From contig CAKUPP010000001.1 of NCBI GenBank assembly GCA_934675165.1, positions 1 through 64,000 of the forward strand: DNA of 64,000 nucleotides, in the 5' to 3' direction. The notes beneath the pieces were generated by a model that made no database searches, was not told where the DNA came from, and saw nothing but the letters and a program-made list of their open reading frames with translations. How positions within the stretch are numbered: the stretch's first letter is position 1; every line of letters begins with the position of its first letter. The position numbers and the translations under genes were made by a program. Below, one piece after another: positions 1-9,158 of the stretch. Source of the stretch: an uncultured Eubacteriales bacterium (GTDB taxonomy: Bacteria > Bacillota > Clostridia > Oscillospirales > Acutalibacteraceae).

Positions 1-76
1 TGGAGCTGGTGAAGGGACTTGAACCCCCGACCTATTGATTACAAATCAATTGCTCTACCAACTGAGCTACACCAGC
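1..76 (-). tRNA. tRNA-Thr (anticodon TGT)
   Basis: Read on the minus strand, the sequence folds as a full cloverleaf with acceptor stem GCTGGTG, a standard D-arm (AGCTCAGTTGGTAGAGC), anticodon loop TTTGTAA giving TGT, and the GGTTCAAGTCC T-arm. The 3' CCA is encoded (positions 3-1). The gene starts at the window edge, so any partner tRNAs to its left cannot be seen. Confidence 0.97.
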
Positions 77-227
77 ATGACATATACACCATGTCTAATA
101 GCATATCATTTATTGTTGCAAATGTCAATAGAAAAACAACTATTGTGTGAAAGAATATTTTTTTAGCGTTTTTTTAAAAAAATTTATTTAAATTATTTAA
201 ACATCTTAATTGAAAGGAGTGAGTGTT

Positions 228-1388
228 TTGCACAGAGGAATTGATGTTTCAGAAGCTCAGGGTAATATAAATTGGCAAAATGTTGAGTCAAGTAACGTTA
301 AATTTGCTATGATTAGAGCTACTTACGGAATTTCTGGTATAGATTTGCAGTTTGAAAACAATATGGAAAATATTTCCGAGACCAATATTTATACTGGAGT
401 ATATCATCAATCAAATGCTAATAATTCTAATGAAGCTATACTTGAAGCGCGTCATTTTTTAAATACGATAAGAAAATATGCCCAGTATATTTCTTATCCA
501 TTGGCTCTGAATATGGAAAGTGAATTTGCTATGAGTGTGAGTAAAGTCTTTTTTACTGAAACAGTAAATTCATTTTTTAAAGTTATAAAAGGGTTTGGTG
601 TACCTGTAGTTTTATATGCAAAACCAGAATTAATTAATAAATATTTGAATATGAAAAAACTTGAAAAAGTTGGTATATGGCTTGCAGATTTAACTACAGA
701 TATTTTGAGAGGCCCATCATATTTGGATAATGTAGTAATGTGGCAATATTCACAAAAAGGGAAAGTGGGAGGAATTTATGGCAACGTAAATTTAGATATT
801 TCTTACATTGATCATTCTAAAAAAATTAATATTGGAGTTGATGGTATGATGCAACAAAATATGACTTTAGATGAAGACAAAAATTTGGAACCAGATTTTT
901 TAGAACCCGTGTTTTATACTGTTCAAAATGGGGATACACTTAGGAGTATATCTAAAAAAATTTTTGGAAACGAAAACGATTATAGAAAACTTATGGAACT
1001 TAATAATATAACGCGCCCAATAGTGTTTGCCGGTCAAACACTAAGAGTACCGCCATCTGGTGATACAAACCATATATTGTATAGGGTCAAAGCTGGGGAT
1101 ACTCTTTGGAAAATATCAAAAAAATTTTTAAATTCTGGGCCAAGATACACTGAAATTATGGATGATAACGGTCTTACCAATGATATGATTTTTCCGGGTC
1201 AAGTTTTGAGAATATATATTTCTGATTCTGATGAATATTTTTATACCGTTAAAAAAGGAGATACACTTTGGAATATTGCAAAAACTTATCTTGGAGATGG
1301 CAATAGGTATGTTCAAATTATGCATTTAAATAATTTAAAAAATGGAAATATCAAAATAGGTCAAATTTTAAAAATGCCCGGAAAGTAA
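228..1388 (+). CDS. GH25 lysozyme-like protein with three LysM domains
   Basis: Predicted peptidoglycan-directed protein of 386 aa. Residues 1-200 match the GH25 (Cellosyl/LYZ2) fold, opening with GIDVSEAQG and ending WQYSQKGKVGGIYGN. Three LysM modules follow (about 225-275, 282-330, 337-386), each with the [YF]xVxxGDTLxxI signature. No signal peptide or membrane segment is visible, as in phage-type endolysins or enzymes exported by other routes. The TTG at 228 is chosen because an AAAGGAGTGAG ribosome-binding site sits just before it; an ATG at 210 overlaps that site. Oddity: the family D-x-E pair reads N95-M-E97, and the C-terminal VDL motif reads V-N188-L-D, so two usual acidic residues are Asn. 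Catalysis may be weak or lost while LysM binding is kept. A strong terminator follows. Confidence 0.88.
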   Translation: MHRGIDVSEAQGNINWQNVESSNVKFAMIRATYGISGIDLQFENNMENISETNIYTGVYHQSNANNSNEAILEARHFLNTIRKYAQYISYPLALNMESEFAMSVSKVFFTETVNSFFKVIKGFGVPVVLYAKPELINKYLNMKKLEKVGIWLADLTTDILRGPSYLDNVVMWQYSQKGKVGGIYGNVNLDISYIDHSKKINIGVDGMMQQNMTLDEDKNLEPDFLEPVFYTVQNGDTLRSISKKIFGNENDYRKLMELNNITRPIVFAGQTLRVPPSGDTNHILYRVKAGDTLWKISKKFLNSGPRYTEIMDDNGLTNDMIFPGQVLRIYISDSDEYFYTVKKGDTLWNIAKTYLGDGNRYVQIMHLNNLKNGNIKIGQILKMPGK

Positions 1389-1421
1389 CGTAAGTGCATT
1401 TTTGGCAATTAAAAAATTTTC

Positions 1422-1465
1422 AATTCAGCTACAAAAATTTATGAATTTTGTAGCTGAATTTTTAT
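1422..1465 (+). terminator. Rho-independent terminator after the GH25-LysM gene
   Basis: A 15-bp perfect inverted repeat (AATTCAGCTACAAAA at 1422-1436 with its complement at 1446-1460) is followed directly by a T-run. It closes the single-gene unit. Confidence 0.85.
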
Positions 1466-1623
1466 GAAATTTTGAATAGGTTAAATGTAAAATGCTGTGA
1501 TTGATTGATAACTGTTTTTTGAAAACATGCGGATTTTTTTGATTTTTTGTAGCATATCGTCAATGAACTTAAATGTATTGTAAATACAACTCAATTTTTT
1601 ATGTTTATTTTTTGATATTTATA

Positions 1624-1632
1624 TGATATAAT
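1624..1632 (+). promoter_or_regulatory. Putative extended -10 promoter for the phosphohexomutase-kinase pair
   Basis: TGATATAAT at 1624-1632 is a perfect extended -10 (TGnTATAAT). The -35 region (TTTATT near 1604) is weak, as is usual for extended -10 promoters. It lies about 55 bp upstream of the ATG at 1686. Confidence 0.5.
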
Positions 1633-1685
1633 CAAAAATAATCTGTGTTTAAATTTATTTTAGTTAGAGAGGACCGTGAGTTCAG

Positions 1686-3218
1686 ATGCTTGAAGGATTG
1701 TGGAAAGAAATAGGAAGTGGATCAGATATACGTGGTGTGGCAGATAATTCGCTAAATGGTGAAAATATCACACTTAATAACGATATTGTTGAAAAAATTG
1801 CATTAGCTTTTGTGCAGTGGCTGTCAAAAAAAGTTAAACTTGATTATTCAAGTTTAGCAATTGCTGTGGGTCATGATTCCAGAAATTCGGCTTCTCGCAT
1901 AAAAAATGTATTCATAAATTCACTTAGGAGTACAGGAGTAAAAGTTTACGATTGTTCACTTGCTTCTACGCCTGCTATGTTTATGGCAATTTCGGTGCTT
2001 TCATGCACTGCCGCTGTAGAAATTACAGCCAGTCATCAACCTGCGAATAGAAATGGATTTAAATTTTTTATGTTAAATGGTGGATTATCTGAAATTGATA
2101 TAAAGGAAATATTGGAAATTGCTCAAAATGGAAATTTCCCAAATCTCAGAGAAAAAGCGAATGTAAGAATTGTAAATCTTATGGATTATTATTGTGAGAA
2201 ACTAAGAAATCTAATAAAAGATGGTATTAAAAATTCAGAAAACAAAGATGCTCCATTAAAAGGATTAAAAATAGTAGTTGATGCAGGTAATGGTGTGGGA
2301 GGGTTTTTTGTAAAAAATGTTTTAAATCCGCTTGGAGCTATAACTAAAGGTAGCAGATATTTAGAACCTGACGGACGTTTCCCTAATCATATTCCTAATC
2401 CTGAAGAAAAAGAAGCTATACAGTCTATTGTAGAAGCAACTTTACAGGAAAAAGCTGATTTAGGTATTGTTTTTGATACTGATGTTGATCGAGCTGCAAT
2501 TGTTGATTGTAGTGGCAAAGCACTTGACAAAAATAGACTGGTCGCACTTGCATCACATATAGCACTTGAACACGAGCCAAGTTCTGTAATAGTTACCGAT
2601 TCTATGACTTCAAACAATTTGAAAAATTTTATTGAAAATTTAGGTGGAACGCAATTTCGGTATAAAAGGGGTTATAGCAATGTTATTTCAATGGCCAAAA
2701 TGATAAATTTGAAGGGTGAGAATTGTAGTTTGGCTATTGAAACTTCTGGACATGCTGCTTTTAAAGAAAATGATTTTATTGATGATGGTGCATATTTGGC
2801 GTGTAAAATTATAGTAGAGGCAGTAAATTTAAGAAATGAAGGGAAAACAATTCTTGATGATATAAAAAATTTGGTAGATGCAAAAGAAGAATTTTCAGTA
2901 AAAATACCGATTAAGGCAGTAAAAAGAGAGGACATCCAAGTTATTGGTAGTGAGATTTTGGAAAGCTTTAAAAAATATGTTGAATGTGCTAAAAATTTGT
3001 TTTTAGAAAAAGATAATGTAGAAGGTGTTAGGGTAAATATAAAATCCAAACAGGAAAAAGGATGGTTGATTTTAAGAAAAAGTCTTCACGATCCAGTTAT
3101 TGTTTTTTATGCAGAGAGCTATAATACAGGTGGCATAAAACTTATGATGAATATGTTAAAACCATTTTTTAAAAAGGCTCACAATCTTGATTTAAGTAAC
3201 ATAAAAACTTATCTTTAA
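1686..3218 (+). CDS. Phosphomannomutase/phosphoglucomutase (alpha-D-phosphohexomutase)
   Basis: Cytosolic enzyme of 510 aa, predicted to interconvert hexose-6-phosphate and hexose-1-phosphate for cell-envelope or polysaccharide precursors. The four-domain family motifs are present: early GSDIRGVA, an active-site phosphoserine loop TASHQP with S116, a metal loop DTDVDR starting at D264 (usually DGDxDR), and sugar-binding ETSGHAAF at about 352. The Q in TASHQP and T in DTDVDR are mild departures from consensus. Start ATG 1686 follows a GAGAGGA ribosome-binding site. The kinase gene begins 17 bp downstream, suggesting co-transcription. Whether mannose or glucose is preferred cannot be read from the sequence. 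Confidence 0.9.
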   Translation: MLEGLWKEIGSGSDIRGVADNSLNGENITLNNDIVEKIALAFVQWLSKKVKLDYSSLAIAVGHDSRNSASRIKNVFINSLRSTGVKVYDCSLASTPAMFMAISVLSCTAAVEITASHQPANRNGFKFFMLNGGLSEIDIKEILEIAQNGNFPNLREKANVRIVNLMDYYCEKLRNLIKDGIKNSENKDAPLKGLKIVVDAGNGVGGFFVKNVLNPLGAITKGSRYLEPDGRFPNHIPNPEEKEAIQSIVEATLQEKADLGIVFDTDVDRAAIVDCSGKALDKNRLVALASHIALEHEPSSVIVTDSMTSNNLKNFIENLGGTQFRYKRGYSNVISMAKMINLKGENCSLAIETSGHAAFKENDFIDDGAYLACKIIVEAVNLRNEGKTILDDIKNLVDAKEEFSVKIPIKAVKREDIQVIGSEILESFKKYVECAKNLFLEKDNVEGVRVNIKSKQEKGWLILRKSLHDPVIVFYAESYNTGGIKLMMNMLKPFFKKAHNLDLSNIKTYL

Positions 3219-3235
3219 AGCTGTGAGAATAGGCT

Positions 3236-4396
3236 GTGCTAAAATTTTTTGGGGACGATGTACCAGAAAAATTAGATATTAAAGTTCGCAGTGTGAGTAA
3301 CTTTTTTAAATTTTTAAGAAGATGGTTATTAAATTCTGTAAAAGTTAATTGTTGTGATAGTGTAAAAAATATTCATATTGTCGGGAATATGTCAAGTCTT
3401 TTTGTAAAAGGATGTAAATTTTTAAATTCAATTTACGTTGAAGGTGACGTGGTCGATAAATTTTTAGTGATGGATTGCCCGAATTTAGAAGAAATAAACG
3501 TGTCAGGGGCAGTGCCGAATAGTTCATTAACTATTTCAGGGTGTAGGAATATAAAAAAATTTAAAGTTGGCTTAAAAAACATTGAGTGGACTTATTATGT
3601 TGAAGATAGAGATCATATTAAGTACACACCGAATTATAAAGTCAAAGGTAAAGAAAGTTTTGTCGGTTCGGGAAGATATGGAAATGTTTTTAGAGTTGAA
3701 GATGAGTCTAATAGAGTTTATGCACTCAAGATAATTAAGAATTTAAAAAAAGCATATAAAGAATTTAATGTTATAGATAAGATTTATATTGCTCAAGGAT
3801 TTAGAATTAATCCGTATATAGCATTGCCAAGAATAGAAGGGGAGAAATCACTTTCTTTATACTTGCCTGATAAAGAAATTCGATATAGAGGTGGAGCAGT
3901 TAGTTATGATTTGGCAATTGGTGACGCGAGAAAATTTTTTATTTCAAAGAGTAAGCAGTATAAAAATTTTGTTGAAGATCTAACGAAGCTGCTGTTTGAT
4001 GTTTTAAGTGGGTTGAGTATGCTCCACGAATCTGGGTTTGTTCACAGGGATATTAAGTTGGGAAATGTTTTGATTTTTAAAAAAGAGGACAAATTTGAAT
4101 ATAAAATATCTGATTTTGGAACAGTTGAAAGTGCTGGGAATTTCAAGCCTAAGCGTTTGTGTGGTACTAAAAGATATTTTCCTCCGGAATATGATGGAAA
4201 AAAATTTTTTTATAAAGATTTTTTAGCTGCAACTAAAGGTGATATTTATTCTCTTGGATTTAGTGTGGGAGAAATAATGATGAAAAAAGATATATCATAT
4301 GATCCACTTTCTGAACTTATATTGGCAATGATTGCAAAAAATCCTGAAAATAGGCCAAGCGCTAAACAGGCTTTAAAATTTGATTTGTTTAAATGA
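3236..4396 (+). CDS. Soluble eukaryotic-like Ser/Thr protein kinase with N-terminal repeat-like domain
   Basis: 386-aa protein. The C-terminal half is a complete protein kinase domain: glycine loop GSGRYGNVF (about 143), ATP-anchoring K165 in YALKII, catalytic HRDIKLGN with D272, metal-binding DFG with D293, a PPE motif in place of APE, and GDIYSLG. All key residues are intact, so activity is expected. The first ~115 residues look like short solenoid repeats (IHIVGNMSSLFVKGC, VMDCPNLEEINVSG). There is no transmembrane segment and no PASTA domains, unlike the housekeeping PrkC/Stk1 kinases of Firmicutes. Start is GTG with only a weak ribosome-binding site, close behind the phosphohexomutase. 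The architecture is more like kinases acting on host or specialised targets than cell-wall sensing; that is inference. Confidence 0.88.
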   Translation: MLKFFGDDVPEKLDIKVRSVSNFFKFLRRWLLNSVKVNCCDSVKNIHIVGNMSSLFVKGCKFLNSIYVEGDVVDKFLVMDCPNLEEINVSGAVPNSSLTISGCRNIKKFKVGLKNIEWTYYVEDRDHIKYTPNYKVKGKESFVGSGRYGNVFRVEDESNRVYALKIIKNLKKAYKEFNVIDKIYIAQGFRINPYIALPRIEGEKSLSLYLPDKEIRYRGGAVSYDLAIGDARKFFISKSKQYKNFVEDLTKLLFDVLSGLSMLHESGFVHRDIKLGNVLIFKKEDKFEYKISDFGTVESAGNFKPKRLCGTKRYFPPEYDGKKFFYKDFLAATKGDIYSLGFSVGEIMMKKDISYDPLSELILAMIAKNPENRPSAKQALKFDLFK

Positions 4397-4410
4397 TAAA
4401 TTTTTATATA

Positions 4411-4430
4411 AAAAAGCATAGTTGCTTTTT
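4411..4430 (+). terminator. Possible short terminator after the kinase gene
   Basis: AAAAAGCA at 4411-4418 pairs with TGCTTTTT at 4423-4430 around a 4-nt loop, ending in a T-tract. The stem is short and AT-rich. Confidence 0.45.
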
Positions 4431-4553
4431 GCAGTACATTTTATACCATGCAAAGATTTATAGATATAATTTTGTTATGATTTTGACTAGAATATTGACC
4501 CTTTGGTGTTGCATATAAATACGTATGTATATTATAAACTGGAGGGCGTAAAA

Positions 4554-5504
4554 ATGATAGAATTTTATCCCGAGGGACGATTAATAGATAGTTTTGAAAA
4601 TAAAAATTCTTTAATGTGTCTTTCAAATTTAACAGAGGCTTATAACAATAAAAAAATTCTTGAAGCCAAAGCACTGGTATGTGACAGTGAACACAATTTG
4701 ATAGTAGATCTTGGGTGTATGAAAGGAATTATTCCAAGAAATGAAGGTGCACTGGGAATAAAAGAAGGAGCGGTGCGGGATATTGCTGTAATATCTAAAG
4801 TTAACCGTCCGGTGTGTTTTGTGGTTATGGGTTTTGAAAAAGATGAGTCTGGTAAAGATGTTGCAATTCTTTCAAGAAGAAAAGCGCAAGAAATTTGTAT
4901 GGAAAAGTATATTTTAAATTTAATGCCAGGAGATGTAATTCCTGCCAAAGTGACCCACATGGAAAACTTTGGAGCGTTTGTGGATATTGGTTGTGGTATA
5001 GTATCTTTTTTGCCTATAGATACTATTTCTGTTTCTAGAATTTCTCACCCTAAAGAAAGATTTTTTGTAGGCATGGATATAAAAGTGATTGTTAAAGGCC
5101 TTGAAGGGTGTCGTGTACACCTTACGCATAAAGAACTTTTAGGAACATGGGAAGAAAATGCAGATCTTTTTTCTGTGGGAGAGACTGTTGGTGGAATAAT
5201 TCGCTCGGTTGAAGATTATGGCATATTTGTTGAACTTACACCTAATTTGGCAGGATTAGCAGAGCCGCATGAGGGAGTTAGAGAAGGACTTCAAGCTAGT
5301 GTGTATATAAAAAATATTGTGCCAGATAAAATGAAAATAAAGCTTGTTATAATTGATGTTTTTGATAATTTTGAAATGTGTTCAGATATAAAATATTTTT
5401 ATACAAAGCCGCACATTAGTAATTTTTTATACTCACCACCACAAAGCAACCGAATTATAGAAAGTTGTTTTGATGTGCCTGTTCCCATGACTCATAGTGT
5501 TTAA
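4554..5504 (+). CDS. S1 RNA-binding domain protein (ribosomal protein S1-like)
   Basis: 316-aa cytosolic RNA-binding protein. Three S1/OB-type segments can be traced: an N-terminal one (about 27-90, VDLGCMKGIIPRNE), a clear central one (about 125-185, GDVIPAKVTHMENFGAFVDIG), and a third (about 205-265, GETVGGIIRSVEDYGIFVEL). This three-domain layout resembles the short RpsA-like proteins of Clostridia that assist translation or RNA turnover. The ATG at 4554 follows a good GGAGGG site; an upstream in-frame TTG at 4503 has none. The C-terminal ~40 residues are unrelated to S1. Stand-alone gene ending at a shared bidirectional terminator. Confidence 0.85.
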   Translation: MIEFYPEGRLIDSFENKNSLMCLSNLTEAYNNKKILEAKALVCDSEHNLIVDLGCMKGIIPRNEGALGIKEGAVRDIAVISKVNRPVCFVVMGFEKDESGKDVAILSRRKAQEICMEKYILNLMPGDVIPAKVTHMENFGAFVDIGCGIVSFLPIDTISVSRISHPKERFFVGMDIKVIVKGLEGCRVHLTHKELLGTWEENADLFSVGETVGGIIRSVEDYGIFVELTPNLAGLAEPHEGVREGLQASVYIKNIVPDKMKIKLVIIDVFDNFEMCSDIKYFYTKPHISNFLYSPPQSNRIIESCFDVPVPMTHSV

Positions 5505-5546
5505 TATTTTAAGTATTGTAATAAAATGGTAATGTTTAAGGCAACT

Positions 5547-5586
5547 AAAAGCACGTAATCCAAAAGTAAAAGGATTACGTGCTTTT
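5547..5586. terminator. Bidirectional terminator between convergent genes
   Basis: A perfect 15-bp inverted repeat (AAAAGCACGTAATCC at 5547-5561, complement at 5572-5586), with A-tract on the left and T-tract on the right, lies between the S1 gene and nifJ, which converge. Confidence 0.88.
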
Positions 5587-5647
5587 GATAAATCTTAATC
5601 ATTAATAATTGACGTAAATTGTTGAAAATTTTCTCATGCGTAAAAAG

Positions 5648-8600
5648 TTACATGCCATTAAATCTTATTTCTGATGAGAGAAACTCTTCGAGTGGTATAC
5701 TTCCGGTGGAACCGTCTGCTATCAAGTGTGAACCATCTGAATTTGTTTTTCGAGGATCAAATCTAAAAAGTTTCCAATACCCTGATTGAACTGCTTGCTT
5801 TGCAGAAAGAAGTGAATTTTTCATTCCACCTTTTATACCATGGTTTATGCAAGGAGAGTAGGCTATTATTATTGATGGGCCATCATAATTTTCGGCTTCT
5901 ATAAAAGCTTTAATGCATTGATTGTAATTTGCTCCGAGTGAAACTTGAGCGACATATGCATAACCGTACGTCATAGCTATAGATGCAAGATCTTTTTTTG
6001 GAGTTTTTTTGCCGGAAGAAGCGAACTGAGCAATTGCGCCTTTTGGAGTAGATTTTGAAGCTTGACCACCAGTGTTTGAATACACTTCGGTATCAAATAC
6101 TAATATATTTACATTTTTTCCAGATGCTATCACATGATCCAGACCACCAAAACCAATATCGTAAGCCCAGCCATCTCCCCCAAATATCCATATGGATTTT
6201 GTATTTATATCATTCTTGTTTTCCAGTAATTTACTAATTAATTTTAACGGAACATCAGTATTGTTTTTATTATTTTCAAAATATTTTATTAAATTTTCAG
6301 AAGCGGATAGATTATCGTTAGAATTTTTAATTGTTTTAAAATATTCTTGGCATAACTCTTTTATTGCTTCAATTTTGGTCAAATCATAAATATTTTGTAT
6401 AAGTTTATTTATTTTACTTTTTTTGACTTCTTGAGCAAGTGAAATGCCATATCCGAATTCTGCATTATCTTCAAAGAGTGAATTTTGCCAAGCAGGGCCT
6501 TTGTGATCTGAGTTTATTGTATAAGGTGAAGAGGGGAATGATCCACCCCAAATTGAGGAACAACCAGTTGCATTTGCAATTATCATTCGGTCACCGAACA
6601 ATTGTGTTGCAAGTTTTGCATAAGGTGTTTCGCCACATCCTGCACATGCTCCGGAAAACTCAAGCAGTGGTTTTTTTAATTGACTTCCTTTTATTGTAGA
6701 AGCATTAAATCTATCTAGCACTTCAGGTTTTGCGGGTATATTTTCACAGTAATCAAAAATTTTTTGATTTTCCTCTTTATTTTCATTTTTTATCATCGTT
6801 AGTGCTTTGGTTTTTCTTATTCCTGGACATGCTAAAACACAATTTTCACATCCAGTACAATCTTGTGCAGAAACGGTTATTGAAAAATTTAAATTTGGAA
6901 AACCTATCATCTTTTTAGTTTTTATCCCTGTGGGAGCTTTTTTTAGTTCATCATCTGTAAGGACAGCAGGCCTTATTACAGCATGTGGACATACAAGTGA
7001 ACAAATTCCGCACTCAATGCAATTTTCAGGTAACCATTTTGGGATAAAACTTGCAGTTCCACGTTTCTCAAAAGCTGATGTCCCTAGCGGTATAGTTCCA
7101 TCGACACAATTTGAAAATGAAGAAACGGGCAATTTATCTCCGCATTTTTTATTTATTGGGTCTGCAATATTTTCTAAAAAATTTATTAGTTTAGAATTTT
7201 GAAAAACTCTGTCACGTTCGATTGGTTTTTCAAAATTAGTATGTTCCCATGATGTGGGTACATTTATTTTTTTGACGTACATCATTCCTTGAGTAGCTGC
7301 CATGTGATTTATTTGAACAGTGTGATCGCCTTTTTTAGAATAAGTTTTTGTTAAAGCAGTTTTGATTAATTCCAATGCTTTTTTTTCTTCAATGAAATTT
7401 GTTATTTTAAAGAAAGCAGCTTGGAGAACAGTATTTACTCTTCCGCCAAGTCCTAAATTGCGACTTATACTTGCGGCATCAACCGTGTAAAAATTGATTT
7501 TATTTTTAGATAAATAACTTTTTATTTTTTCAGGTAACAGTGTATCAATTTGGGTTTCATCCCAACTGCAATTTAGTAAAAAAATTCCGCCAGGTTTCAA
7601 ATTATTTACAATATCATATTTATAAATGTATTCTGGAGTGTGACATGCCACAAGGTCACATTTGTCAACGTAGTAAGTTGATTTTATTGGATTGTCTGCA
7701 AAACGCAAATGTGAAATTGTTACACCGCCAGATTTTTTTGAATCATACTGAAAAAAACCTTGAACATATTTTTGTGTATTGTTTCCGATAATTTTTATCG
7801 TGTTTTTTGCCGCACCAACTGTTCCATCCGAACCAATTCCCCAAAATTTACATGAGAATGTTCCGTTGGGAATAGTGTTGATTTCTTTTTCATACTCGAG
7901 GGATAGATTTGTAACGTCATCCTTTATCCCAACAGTAAATCTTTTTTTAAATCTTTTATTTCCCATATTTTCATATATAGCAATAATTTGTGCCGGAGTG
8001 GTGTTTTTGGAGCTAAGTCCATAACGTCCAGAAAAAATTGGAGTATGATCAAATATGGAGTCCTTGAGAGCAGCTACAACATCCAAATACAGTGGTTCTC
8101 CGATTGATCCCGGCTCTTTTGTGCGATCCATAACCGAAATAAATTTAGTCGTAGTAGGTATAGATTTTATTAAATGATTGACAGAGAAGGGTCTGTACAA
8201 ATGTACTTTTACGAGGCCTACTTTTTCTCCGTTTTTTACCATGTAATCTATTGTTTCTTCAATTGTTTCACAAACAGAACCCATTGCAATTATAATTTTT
8301 TCTGCGTCCGGGGCACCATAGTAATTAAAAAGTTTGTAGTTTGTTTTAGCATGTTCATTTATTTTATTCATGTAGTTTTCTACTATTTCTGGGATTTTTT
8401 CGTAGTATTTATTACATGCTTCTCTATTTTGAAAATAAATATCATCGTTTTGTGCAGTCCCTCGCATGACAGGTGAATTGGAGTTTAGAGAATTATCCTT
8501 AAATTTTTTTAGAGCAGTTTTATCTACCATTGTTTCGAGTAGATCATAGTTTAAGAGTTTTACTTTTTGTATTTCGTGAGATGTTCTGAATCCATCAAAA

Positions 8601-9118
8601 AAGTGAATGAACGGAACAGAACCAGAAATTGCACTCAAGTGAGAAATACACCCCAAATCAAATGCTTCTTGAGGATTATTTGAAGCAAGCATAGCATATC
8701 CAGTTTGCCTGCATGCATACACGTCTGAATGATCTCCAAAAATCGAAAGAGCGTGAGCAGCCACAGTTCTAGCAGCAACATGAATTACGTTTGGTAATAA
8801 TTCGCCAGCCATTTTATACATATTTGGTATCATTAAGAGCAGTCCTTGAGATGATGTGAAAGTTGTTGCGAGTGACCCCGCTGAAAGCGCACCATGTACT
8901 GCTCCTGCTGCTCCTGCTTCGGATTGCATTTCTGCAACTTTGACTTGTTCTCCAAAAATATTTTTTTTACCGGTCATGGAATTTTTATCTGTTACATCTG
9001 CCATGACGGACGAAGGTGTTATAGGATATATTGCAGCTACTTCTGTAAACGCATATGCGGCATTGGCTGCAGCTGTGTTTCCATCTATGGTCATAACTTG
9101 TTGTTGATTGTTATCCAT
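5648..9118 (-). CDS. nifJ: Pyruvate:ferredoxin (flavodoxin) oxidoreductase
   Basis: Full-length 1156-aa single-chain PFOR, which oxidises pyruvate to acetyl-CoA and CO2 and passes electrons to ferredoxin; the central step of anaerobic fermentation. The N-terminal pyruvate-binding domain begins at ITPSSVMAD. A two-cluster ferredoxin insert follows (CIECGICSLVCP from C700, CTGCENCVLACP from C754), then the C-terminal TPP domain with the third-cluster cysteines CAGCGETPY (C825), the TPP/Mg motif GGDGWAYDIGFGG, and NTGGQASKSTPKGA. Start ATG with a GAAAGGG site. proS lies 40 bp upstream on the same strand, so the two may be co-transcribed. Together with adhE at the window end it points to pyruvate to acetyl-CoA to ethanol metabolism. 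Confidence 0.97.
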   Translation of the reverse strand: MDNNQQQVMTIDGNTAAANAAYAFTEVAAIYPITPSSVMADVTDKNSMTGKKNIFGEQVKVAEMQSEAGAAGAVHGALSAGSLATTFTSSQGLLLMIPNMYKMAGELLPNVIHVAARTVAAHALSIFGDHSDVYACRQTGYAMLASNNPQEAFDLGCISHLSAISGSVPFIHFFDGFRTSHEIQKVKLLNYDLLETMVDKTALKKFKDNSLNSNSPVMRGTAQNDDIYFQNREACNKYYEKIPEIVENYMNKINEHAKTNYKLFNYYGAPDAEKIIIAMGSVCETIEETIDYMVKNGEKVGLVKVHLYRPFSVNHLIKSIPTTTKFISVMDRTKEPGSIGEPLYLDVVAALKDSIFDHTPIFSGRYGLSSKNTTPAQIIAIYENMGNKRFKKRFTVGIKDDVTNLSLEYEKEINTIPNGTFSCKFWGIGSDGTVGAAKNTIKIIGNNTQKYVQGFFQYDSKKSGGVTISHLRFADNPIKSTYYVDKCDLVACHTPEYIYKYDIVNNLKPGGIFLLNCSWDETQIDTLLPEKIKSYLSKNKINFYTVDAASISRNLGLGGRVNTVLQAAFFKITNFIEEKKALELIKTALTKTYSKKGDHTVQINHMAATQGMMYVKKINVPTSWEHTNFEKPIERDRVFQNSKLINFLENIADPINKKCGDKLPVSSFSNCVDGTIPLGTSAFEKRGTASFIPKWLPENCIECGICSLVCPHAVIRPAVLTDDELKKAPTGIKTKKMIGFPNLNFSITVSAQDCTGCENCVLACPGIRKTKALTMIKNENKEENQKIFDYCENIPAKPEVLDRFNASTIKGSQLKKPLLEFSGACAGCGETPYAKLATQLFGDRMIIANATGCSSIWGGSFPSSPYTINSDHKGPAWQNSLFEDNAEFGYGISLAQEVKKSKINKLIQNIYDLTKIEAIKELCQEYFKTIKNSNDNLSASENLIKYFENNKNNTDVPLKLISKLLENKNDINTKSIWIFGGDGWAYDIGFGGLDHVIASGKNVNILVFDTEVYSNTGGQASKSTPKGAIAQFASSGKKTPKKDLASIAMTYGYAYVAQVSLGANYNQCIKAFIEAENYDGPSIIIAYSPCINHGIKGGMKNSLLSAKQAVQSGYWKLFRFDPRKTNSDGSHLIADGSTGSIPLEEFLSSEIRFNGM

Positions 9119-9158
9119 TTTGATACCCTTTCATGTAATTTGTTTTTATTGATGCAGT

